Assembly: GCF_039908645.1 (NCBI RefSeq)
Contig: NZ_CP150917.1
Location: 1,336,501-1,400,500, forward strand
DNA length: 64,000 nucleotides
Origin: Pseudomonas helvetica
GTDB lineage: Bacteria > Pseudomonadota > Gammaproteobacteria > Pseudomonadales > Pseudomonadaceae
Reading direction: 5' to 3'
Part shown: in pieces, positions 58,038 to 64,000 of the stretch
Layout: every line of letters starts with the position of its first letter
How positions within the stretch are numbered: position 1 is the stretch's first letter
The notes under the pieces: model-generated
Database searches by the model: none
Seen by the model: the letters and a program-made list of their open reading frames with translations, nothing else
Told to the model about the DNA's origin: nothing
Translations under genes and position numbers: made by a program

Positions 58038-58174
58038 CTTTCGTAAGTGTTCGGTTTTTCTACCGGGTAGTGGTCGTCTATCTTTGTCGGCTTAATTATG
58101 TAAATTATTGATTTATAACAATATTTTTCATAGATAAACATGTCGTTTCATTCGGGCTTACCCGTGGCAGGTGA

Positions 58175-58202
58175 TTGCTCTTACCGGGGAACTCTTTAAT
58201 AT
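58175..58202 (+). promoter_or_regulatory. Core promoter of rsmZ
   Basis: TTGCTC (58175-58180), 16 bases, TAATAT (58197-58202), then eight bases to the expected start TGTCGACG. The region between UAS and promoter is AT-rich (58095-58140), typical of the IHF-bent spacer in rsmZ promoters. Confidence 0.6.
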
Positions 58203-58210
58203 CAGCCCTG

Positions 58211-58341
58211 TGTCGACGGATAGACACAGCCATCAAGGATGATGGTCAAGGAACATCGCAAGGACGTGATTCATCAGGACGATGAAAAGGAACACAAGGA
58301 ATAGGGAAAAAATGTGGGCGGGTCATACCGCCCCTTTTTTT
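58211..58341 (+). ncRNA. rsmZ: RsmZ small regulatory RNA
   Basis: The transcript from TGTCGACGGATAGACACA at 58211 carries seven or more GGA motifs (CGGAT, AAGGAT, AAGGAA, AAGGAC, CAGGAC, AAGGAA, AAGGAA), several in loops of hairpins such as CCATCAAGGATGATGG, and ends in a terminator (GGGCGG...CCGCCC then T7). This is RsmZ, which binds and titrates RsmA/RsmE and so relieves repression of secondary-metabolism and biofilm mRNAs. The place between rpoS and fdxA is the standard one. Length about 130. Confidence 0.93.
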
Positions 58342-58375
58342 GCCCGCAGAAAAGGATCGCAACCCCCTGAAACGC

Positions 58376-58399
58376 AAAAAGGCCCGCAAGGGGCCTTTT
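58376..58399. terminator. Terminator of fdxA (bidirectional)
   Basis: AAAAAGGCCC and GGGCCTTTT form a symmetric stem with a short loop, 18 bases past the fdxA stop on the minus strand, and could also stop read-through from rsmZ. Confidence 0.8.
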
Positions 58400-58416
58400 C
58401 AAGAGCGCGACAATGA

Positions 58417-58740
58417 TCAGCGAGCGAGGTCTTTGATCTTGCCTTTAACGCCATCAAACTCTGCCGCGTCTGGCAGCGGATCTTTCTTCTCAGTGATGTT
58501 GGGCCAGATCTCGGCCAGTTCAACGTTCAGCTGAATGAATTCTTGCATCTCACTCGGGACTTCGTCTTCAGAGAAGATGGCCACAGCAGGGCATTCCGGC
58601 TCGCACAGGGCGCAGTCGATGCACTCATCCGGGTGAATCACCAGGAAGTTCGGGCCTTCGTAAAAGCAGTCCACCGGACACACTTCTACGCAGTCGGTGT
58701 ACTTGCACTTGATGCAGTTGTCGGTGACGACGAAGGTCAT
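58417..58740 (-). CDS. fdxA: 7Fe ferredoxin FdxA
   Basis: A 107-residue ferredoxin with Cys motifs for one 3Fe-4S and one 4Fe-4S cluster ([17 protein letters not shown] near residue 9 and [12 protein letters not shown] near 40). It moves electrons in the cytoplasm; its exact partners are not known here. GAGGAGAGAATTAGA precedes the ATG at 58740; an ATG 14 codons upstream is not used because the family begins MTFVV. Convergent with rsmZ. Confidence 0.96.
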   Translation of the reverse strand: MTFVVTDNCIKCKYTDCVEVCPVDCFYEGPNFLVIHPDECIDCALCEPECPAVAIFSEDEVPSEMQEFIQLNVELAEIWPNITEKKDPLPDAAEFDGVKGKIKDLAR

Positions 58741-58882
58741 TCTAATTCTCTCCTCAGGCGGCGGCGTGCTGCGCCCCTTCACGGTGGGGTCGCCAGGTTT
58801 GGGAGCGATAGTCTGCAGACCAGGCTATTTGCCTGCAGCATCCCAAACCGCGCGAGATTCTAACAGCTTGCAGGCCAGTGCG

Positions 58883-61462
58883 TTAGATCCGTGTCTTTAA
58901 TGTATAGAGCATTTCGAGCGCCCTACGGGGGGTCATGTCATCCAGATTAAGCTTGGCAAGTTCATCGAGCACTGGATGCGGCAGGCTGGCGAACATATCG
59001 CTCTGCTGCGGTGCGGCCGGTTTGCCTTTGCTTGGCTGCGCCGTTTCGTGAGGCAGTGCCGTGGCTTCCAGTCGCCCCAGATGCTCGCGAGCCCGCACAA
59101 TCACCTCGGTGGGAACGCCGGCCAGCTGTGCAACCGCCAATCCGTAGCTCTGGCTGGCAGGGCCAGGCAGTACGTGATGGAGGAATACGATGCGCTCGTT
59201 GTGCTCGGTGGCATTGAGGTGGACGTTGGCCACCAGCGGCTGGCTTTCCGGCAGTACCGTCAGCTCGAAGTAATGGGTGGCGAACAGCGTATAAGCGCGC
59301 AGCTGAGCCAGACGCTCGGCCGCAGCCCAAGCCAGCGACAGACCGTCGAAGGTGCTGGTGCCGCGACCGACTTCGTCCATCAGCACCAGGCTGCGTTCGG
59401 TAGCGTTGTGCAGGATGTTCGCGGTTTCGCTCATCTCGACCATGAAGGTCGAACGGCCACCGGCCAGGTCATCACTGGAGCCGATCCGGGTGAAAATCCG
59501 GTCCACCAGCGACAATTCGCAGCTGGCGGCAGGCACGAAGCTACCGATATGCGCCAGCAGCACGATCAGCGCGGTTTGCCGCATGTAAGTGGATTTACCG
59601 CCCATGTTCGGGCCGGTAATCACCAGCATCCGCGTGCTGTCGTCCAGGCTCAGGTCGTTGGCCACGAACGGCGTGGTCAATACTTGTTCAACCACCGGGT
59701 GACGGCCCTGGCTGATGCGCATGCACGGCTCGCTGACGAACCGTGGGCAGTTCAGGTCAAGGTTCAGCGCACGCTCGGCCAGGTTGCTCAAGACATCCAG
59801 CTCGGCCAGTGCCGCGGCAGTGTCCTGCAGCGGTGGCAGTTGGCTGATCAGGTCTTCGAGCAGGGCTTCGTAAAGCATCTTCTCGCGGGCCAGCGCGCGG
59901 CTCTTGGCTGACAGGGCCTTGTCTTCGAAGGCTTTGAGTTCTGGCGTGATGAAACGCTCGGCACCCTTGAGGGTCTGGCGGCGGATGTAATCGGCCGGTG
60001 CCTGCTCGGCTTGCTTGCTTGGCAGCTCGATGAAGTAACCGTGAATCCGGTTGTAGCCGACTTTCAGGTTGGCCAGGCCGGTGCGAGCCTTCTCGCGGGC
60101 TTCGAGGTCGATCAGGAATTGTCCGGCGTTTTCGCTCAGCGATTGCAGCTCGTCGAGTTCGGCGTCGTAACCGGTTTTCAACACGCCGCCGTCGCGGATC
60201 ACCGCCGGCGGGTTGTCGATGATGGCTTTTTCCAGCAGGGCGGCCAGCTCGGGATAGGTGCTGGTAGTCACCGCCAGTTGGTGAAGGTGTGGCGCCTCAA
60301 GCTCGGTCATCGCCACTTGCAGTTCTGGCAGGGCACCGAGAGCGTCGCGCAGGCGAGCCAGGTCACGCGGGCGAGCGTTACGCAGGCCGATACGCGCCAG
60401 GATCCGCTCGATGTCACCGATCTCTTTCAACTGCGGTTGGAGTTTCTCGAAGCGGTAACCGTCGAGCAGGCAGGTGATCGAGGTCTGGCGTGCCAGCAGC
60501 ACGCTCAAGTCGCGCAGTGGGCGATTCAGCCAACGGGTCAGCAAGCGGCTGCCCATGGCGGTCTGGCAACGGTCGACGACCGATTGCAGGGTGTTCTCGC
60601 GGCCACCCGCCAGGTTGGTGTCCAGCTCCAGGTTGCGACGGCTCGCACCGTCCAGCACCACGGTATCGTCCAGACGCTCATGACGCAGGCTGCGCAAATG
60701 CGGCAGGGCGGTGCGTTGGGTTTCCTTGGCGTAGCTCAACAGGCAGCCGGCGGCACCGATCGCCAGGGTCAGGTTCTCGCAGCCGAAACCTTTGAGGTCC
60801 TGGGTGGAAAATTGCTGGCAAAGACTTTTCAGCGCCGAATCACGCTCGAAATCCCACGGTGCACGACGACGAACGCCACGGCGCTTCTCCGCCGGCAAGT
60901 CTTTTGGCCAATCGTCCGGAATCATCAGCTCGACCGGATTGACCCGCTCCAGCTCCGCCAGCAGGTTTTCCCAGCCTTTGATCTCCAGCACGCTGAAGTT
61001 GCCGCTGGTGATGTCCAGCACGGCCAGGCCGAACAGGCGCTCGTCACCCAGTACGGCGGCGATCAGGTTGTCGCGGCGCTCATCCAGCAGCGCTTCATCG
61101 CTGACGGTGCCGGGGGTGATGATTCGTACAACTTGACGGTCTACCGGACCTTTGCTGGTCGCCGGGTCGCCGACCTGTTCACAGATCACCACCGACTCAC
61201 CGAGCTTGACCAGTTTCGCCAGGTAACCTTCCGCAGCATGGTAAGGAATCCCACACATAGGAATCGCCTGCCCGGCCGACTGCCCACGGGCGGTCAGGGT
61301 GATGTCCAGCAATTTGGCGGCCTTCTTCGCGTCTTCATAGAAGATCTCGTAGAAGTCGCCCATGCGGTAGAACATCAACTGGTCAGGATGCTGGTTCTTC
61401 AGACGCCAGTACTGCTGCATCATCGGGGTGTGGGAAGACAGATCGGAGAGTGCTTTATTCAT
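58883..61462 (-). CDS. mutS: DNA mismatch repair protein MutS
   Basis: An 859-residue MutS. The mismatch-reading Phe-x-Glu motif is in [14 protein letters not shown] near residue 36, the Walker A is in [15 protein letters not shown] near residue 620, and [18 protein letters not shown] follows. It recognises mispaired bases and recruits MutL. It is divergent from the tailocin repressor, and fdxA lies downstream in the same direction. Confidence 0.99.
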   Translation of the reverse strand: MNKALSDLSSHTPMMQQYWRLKNQHPDQLMFYRMGDFYEIFYEDAKKAAKLLDITLTARGQSAGQAIPMCGIPYHAAEGYLAKLVKLGESVVICEQVGDPATSKGPVDRQVVRIITPGTVSDEALLDERRDNLIAAVLGDERLFGLAVLDITSGNFSVLEIKGWENLLAELERVNPVELMIPDDWPKDLPAEKRRGVRRRAPWDFERDSALKSLCQQFSTQDLKGFGCENLTLAIGAAGCLLSYAKETQRTALPHLRSLRHERLDDTVVLDGASRRNLELDTNLAGGRENTLQSVVDRCQTAMGSRLLTRWLNRPLRDLSVLLARQTSITCLLDGYRFEKLQPQLKEIGDIERILARIGLRNARPRDLARLRDALGALPELQVAMTELEAPHLHQLAVTTSTYPELAALLEKAIIDNPPAVIRDGGVLKTGYDAELDELQSLSENAGQFLIDLEAREKARTGLANLKVGYNRIHGYFIELPSKQAEQAPADYIRRQTLKGAERFITPELKAFEDKALSAKSRALAREKMLYEALLEDLISQLPPLQDTAAALAELDVLSNLAERALNLDLNCPRFVSEPCMRISQGRHPVVEQVLTTPFVANDLSLDDSTRMLVITGPNMGGKSTYMRQTALIVLLAHIGSFVPAASCELSLVDRIFTRIGSSDDLAGGRSTFMVEMSETANILHNATERSLVLMDEVGRGTSTFDGLSLAWAAAERLAQLRAYTLFATHYFELTVLPESQPLVANVHLNATEHNERIVFLHHVLPGPASQSYGLAVAQLAGVPTEVIVRAREHLGRLEATALPHETAQPSKGKPAAPQQSDMFASLPHPVLDELAKLNLDDMTPRRALEMLYTLKTRI

Positions 61463-61653
61463 CAGGTAATCAGGCGAATTCGTTGAAAGGGGTGGGGCAA
61501 AAGAGGGACATCAGCCCGGCTTTTCCGCGATGGGCGCAAGGTTACCATGGGCAGTCCGACCTACGCAGGGATGAAAGGCCCGATGCACAACTCTGCGTTT
61601 TATGCACTGGTTATGCAAAACAGCATTTGTCATCTTCGATAAGAACAAGCACT

Positions 61654-62397
61654 ATGCGTGTTATGCAAAAACGCAATGTTTCTACCGTCTTAAGAGCACT
61701 GCTCGATCAGCACGGGATCTCCCCCACGGAGCTTCACCGTCGCACCGGCGTGCCTCAATCTACCCTCTCGCGGATTCTCAGCGGGAAGATCGTCGATCCT
61801 TCGGATAAACACATCTCGAAGATCGCCGAGTACTTCCGTGTGAGCACTGACCAGTTGCGTGGCCGCGCCGATGTTGCGTCGGCCAATGCGCCTGCACGCG
61901 AAGAGTCGCATTCGGAACTCAAGGACATAAGTCTGTGGGATGACGATACCCCCGTCGATGACGACGAGGTCTCGGTCCCCTTTCTTCGCGAGGTTGAATT
62001 GGCTGCTGGATCAGGAAGATTCGTCATCGAAGAGAGCGAGCGCTCAAGCTTGCGCTTCGGCAAGCGCAGCTTGCGGCATAACGGTGTGCAGTTCGACCAG
62101 GCCAAATGCGTGACCGTGCGCGGCAACAGCATGTTGCCGGTGCTGCGCGACGGCGCCACGGTTGGGGTCAATGCCGGCAAGTCCGGGATTGGCGATATCG
62201 TTGATGGTGATTTGTATGCCATCAACCATAACGGCCAGCTGCGGGTGAAGCAGCTCTATCGTCTGCCAACCGGTATTCGTCTGCGCAGCTTCAATCGCGA
62301 TGAACACCCGGATGAGGACTACACCTTCCAGGAAATCCAGGAAGAGCAAATCGTCATCCTCGGCCATGTCTTCTGGTGGGGCATGTACGCCCGCTAA
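61654..62397 (+). CDS. LexA-like (S24) phage/tailocin repressor, PrtR type
   Basis: A 247-residue protein with an N-terminal helix-turn-helix (GVPQSTLSRILSGK near residue 30) and a C-terminal S24 peptidase domain. The self-cleavage site is A118-G119 in ELAAGSGRF, with the dyad S159 (RGNSMLPVL) and K199 (LRVKQLYRL). RecA-stimulated self-cleavage would relieve repression after DNA damage, as for P. aeruginosa PrtR. The first ATG is used; a second at 61663 is equally plausible and neither has a clear ribosome-binding site. TTATGCA repeats at 61600, 61611 and 61661 suggest self-regulation. Confidence 0.9.
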   Translation: MRVMQKRNVSTVLRALLDQHGISPTELHRRTGVPQSTLSRILSGKIVDPSDKHISKIAEYFRVSTDQLRGRADVASANAPAREESHSELKDISLWDDDTPVDDDEVSVPFLREVELAAGSGRFVIEESERSSLRFGKRSLRHNGVQFDQAKCVTVRGNSMLPVLRDGATVGVNAGKSGIGDIVDGDLYAINHNGQLRVKQLYRLPTGIRLRSFNRDEHPDEDYTFQEIQEEQIVILGHVFWWGMYAR

Positions 62398-62413
62398 CGC
62401 TTAGCTGTCAGAC

Positions 62414-62441
62414 AAAACCCGCTATCAAGCGGGTTTTTTTT
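62414..62441 (+). terminator. Terminator of the repressor gene
   Basis: AAAACCCGCT and AGCGGGTTTT form a stem with a four-base loop followed by T8, 17 bases after the stop. Confidence 0.85.
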
Positions 62442-62502
62442 CGCCCGACGAAAACCATCCCACCCTTTGTTTACGGGGCTTTCATGCGTCCGTGCATTTC
62501 TT

Positions 62503-62556
62503 ATGCATAAATAAATGCATTTATGCATTGACTGTATATGCATCCATGCATATTCT
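62503..62556 (+). promoter_or_regulatory. Tailocin promoter covered by five ATGCAT operator-like hexamers
   Basis: TTGACT (62528-62533), exactly 17 bases, TATTCT (62551-62556). ATGCAT occurs at 62503, 62515, 62523, 62538 and 62546; the last overlaps the first -10 base. The S24 repressor is the obvious candidate binder because its own leader has TTATGCA repeats. A perfect palindrome ATAAATGCATTTAT is included. Confidence 0.7.
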
Positions 62557-62729
62557 TTGTCTCAAGCCGCTCAACAACGGCTCGCAACGAAGCTCTTTAG
62601 TTCCACAGCAAAGGCAGCGATGAACCGGCCTCAACGGTTCAGAGGGTTGGCAACTGACCCGGGTGTGCAGCGTAAAGCACCGTAAGCAGTTATCCGGCGG
62701 ACAGGGTCGCGGTCGGAGGAACAATTTGA

Positions 62730-62783
62730 ATGGATCCGTACCGCGCCAGTAGCGCCGAAAGATCGGAAGGACCGTATTACTGA
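62730..62783 (+). CDS. Possible 17-residue leader peptide before the tailocin terminator
   Basis: ATG at 62730 follows TCGGAGGAACAATTTGA, a strong ribosome-binding site ten bases away, and reads MDPYRASSAERSEGPYY. Its stop TGA (62781-62783) runs into the left arm of the terminator at 62783. Such an arrangement is used in translation-dependent attenuation. The ORF is too short for statistics to confirm it is coding. Confidence 0.4.
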   Translation: MDPYRASSAERSEGPYY

Positions 62784-62806
62784 AAAGCCCGGGCGACCGG
62801 GCTTTT
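62783..62806 (+). terminator. Intrinsic terminator inside the tailocin leader
   Basis: AAAAGCCCGG and CCGGGCTTTTT form a strong stem with a short loop and U5, about 92 bases before the holin ATG and 227 after the promoter. Transcription of the tailocin genes from that promoter must pass it, so antitermination or attenuation is likely. Confidence 0.75.
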
Positions 62807-62897
62807 TGGAATGCCTACCTACCGTCAGGCACATCAAGAGACAGCGTTTGAACAACACACAAACCCATCACCTATTTATCAACGCAGGAGGCGTGAC

Positions 62898-63245
62898 ATG
62901 ACAAACGAGCAGCAAGCGTTGGCGGACATGCCTATCTGGCTGGTCATCGCTCTGGCGGTGGTCGGCGGGGTGTCCGGCGAAATGTGGCGCGCCGACAAGG
63001 AGGGCGCTCGCGGCTGGCCACTGTTGCGGCGTCTGGTGCTGCGCTCCGGGGCCTGCATGGTCTGCGGGGTCTCGACCATCATGCTGCTGTATGCCGCTGG
63101 CGTGTCGATCTGGACCGCCGGCGCTTTCGGTTGCCTCACCGCGATGGCCGGTGCCGATGTCGCCATTGGCTTGTATGAGCGCTGGGCGGCGAAGCGGATT
63201 GGCGTCGATGAAATGGCGCCGCGTGACTCCAGCCAGGACCGCTAA
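62898..63245 (+). CDS. Phage/tailocin holin
   Basis: A 115-residue protein with three hydrophobic segments (about 10-29, 45-65 and 72-92) and a charged C-terminal tail (YERWAAKRIGVDEMAPRDSSQD), as in LydA/HP1-type class I holins. It would open the inner membrane for release of tailocin particles. GCAGGAGGCGTGAC is a very strong ribosome-binding site for ATG 62898; the longer frame from 62811 crosses the leader. It is the first gene after the terminator, with a phage-type gene after it. Confidence 0.85.
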   Translation: MTNEQQALADMPIWLVIALAVVGGVSGEMWRADKEGARGWPLLRRLVLRSGACMVCGVSTIMLLYAAGVSIWTAGAFGCLTAMAGADVAIGLYERWAAKRIGVDEMAPRDSSQDR

Positions 63246-63361
63246 TGGTACTGGCAGCAAAGAGGTCACCGCTGAACAAGTCCAATGGACTGGCTGACGG
63301 GGGGCGTAGACAACGACCCCGACCTGCAAGGATGCAGGTCATCGGCGGTAATTTCCCTTAA
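63245..63361 (+). CDS. Possible 38-residue ORF coupled to the holin stop
   Basis: The ATG at 63245 overlaps the holin TAA (TAATG) and gives a basic 38-residue peptide (VLAAKRSPLNKSNGLADGGR...). No homology is known to me. The stretch also contains a small hairpin (GACCTGCAAGGATGCAGGTC at 63331), so it may just be spacer. Confidence 0.2.
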   Translation: MVLAAKRSPLNKSNGLADGGRRQRPRPARMQVIGGNFP

Positions 63362-63403
63362 CTCAACAACTGACACTGTGACACTTGAACAGGAAACCGC
63401 TTT

Positions 63404-63928
63404 ATGTCTCCAAGCGTTATCAATAAACCCTCGGAGCTGATTCTCGCTATCGGTGAGGCACTTCGGCCGATTTATCCAGGCCTGAAGGTTGGGGGATATC
63501 AGGATTTCGATGGGGTTGTCGATGATGCCTGGGTCCTGATCGCGATTCAGCGCGATGCCGCGGGCACCCGCGCCAACGATGGGCGTATCGCTCATGTCCT
63601 GACGATCTCGCTGCAAGGCGTGGTCGCCGGGAAGAGCGGGCATTCAGGGCTTGAGGCCTGCAATCTCGCCAGCGCACTGAAGGATATCGTCACGGATAAC
63701 CGTTGGGGCGTATCGGGAGGGCAATGCGACCTGCCGATGAGCATCGAGGCAGTGCCGTCGACGTTCACCAGCGGTGAGCAGGTGTACGACGCATGGACGG
63801 TTTCATTTTCCCAGACGCTGTACTTCGGCTCGCCGTTGCTCGATGAGCCAACGGGGACGCCAAAGTTCGCGTTCACCTCGCAAGTCTCGAACATCGACGA
63901 TCCGGATCAATACACAGCGCTTGTTTAA
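63404..63928 (+). CDS. Phage-type protein of the tailocin cluster, 174 residues
   Basis: I cannot assign a firm name. The product is soluble with no signal peptide, has alternating strands (WVLIAIQRDAAGTRAND, AHVLTISLQGVVAG, WTVSFSQTLYFG), and its place after the holin and before a baseplate-type start suggests a Mu/SfV-like phage structural protein, perhaps of the gp37 (DUF1834) tail kind. AGGAAACCGCTTT precedes the ATG. Confidence 0.65.
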   Translation: MSPSVINKPSELILAIGEALRPIYPGLKVGGYQDFDGVVDDAWVLIAIQRDAAGTRANDGRIAHVLTISLQGVVAGKSGHSGLEACNLASALKDIVTDNRWGVSGGQCDLPMSIEAVPSTFTSGEQVYDAWTVSFSQTLYFGSPLLDEPTGTPKFAFTSQVSNIDDPDQYTALV

Positions 63929-63949
63929 CAAGCACTCAAGGAGTGGCCC

Positions 63950-64000
63950 ATGTTTGACGCTCTTCTACGTATGCAACTCGGTCCGATCATTGAGCGTTTG
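63950..64000 (+). CDS. Start of a phage baseplate-type gene, cut by the window end
   Basis: ATG at 63950 follows AAGGAGTGGCCC and reads MFDALLRMQLGPIIERL to the window edge. This start resembles gpV-type baseplate assembly proteins (MFDALLRM...), the usual next gene in such clusters, but only 17 codons are visible. Confidence 0.5.
   Translation, partial: MFDALLRMQLGPIIERL

Noticed and set aside
62811-62897. Longer N-terminus for the holin.
   Set aside because: AGGAGG lies directly before ATG 62898, and the longer product would put a charged stretch before the first membrane segment.

Overview
The window is about 60% GC, gene-dense and free of rRNA and tRNA genes. Its content and order are those of a Pseudomonas chromosome, most likely the P. 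fluorescens group. Supporting this are the run map/rpsB-tsf-pyrH-frr-uppS-cdsA-dxr-rseP-bamA-skp-lpxD-fabZ-lpxA-lpxB-rnhB-dnaE-accA-tilS-pyrG-kdsA-eno-ftsB-ispD, the block ispF-truD-surE-pcm-nlpD-rpoS-(rsmZ)-fdxA, many REP/REPIN inverted repeats between genes, and a tailocin-type phage-tail locus starting beside mutS. Assignments come from reading the sequence and from family knowledge; no database search was run.

Layout. 1-4.6 kb: 3' end of an RND efflux pump, a class II Fic protein, a small DUF6124-type gene with an unusual inverted-repeat leader, and a DUF4197 lipo/secreted protein. 4.6-22.4 kb, mostly minus strand: plsB, a cold-shock gene (plus strand), rlmA-dapE, ndvB, tcdA (plus strand), csdE-csdA, dapD, an ArsC/YffB-like gene, dapC, glnD and map. 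Lysine/diaminopimelate synthesis (dapC, dapD, dapE) is spread through this part together with sulfur transfer (csdA/csdE) and nitrogen sensing (glnD).

22.7-49.1 kb, plus strand: translation factors, then isoprenoid and phospholipid genes (uppS, cdsA, dxr), outer-membrane assembly (rseP, bamA, skp), lipid A synthesis (lpxD, fabZ, lpxA, lpxB; kdsA later), DNA replication (rnhB, dnaE), fatty-acid initiation (accA), tRNA-Ile lysidine (tilS), CTP synthesis (pyrG), enolase, ftsB and ispD. Many genes overlap by 1-4 bases, which suggests translational coupling.

49.1-50.7 kb is a repeat-rich gap followed by a LysR regulator divergent from the glutathione-dependent formaldehyde pathway (frmA, fghA). 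52.8-58.8 kb carries ispF to rpoS, then the GacA-controlled sRNA rsmZ and fdxA. 58.9-64 kb holds mutS and the first genes of a phage-tail (tailocin) cluster: an S24 self-cleaving repressor, a promoter covered by five ATGCAT hexamers, a leader with a 17-codon ORF running into an intrinsic terminator, a holin, and two phage-type genes, the last cut by the window end.

The least explained signals are the switch-like leader of the DUF6124 gene (3209-3426), the 144-bp palindromic element between eno and ftsB, the repeat block at 49157-49771, the paired 25-bp motifs before fic, and the leader-peptide/terminator arrangement in the tailocin leader.
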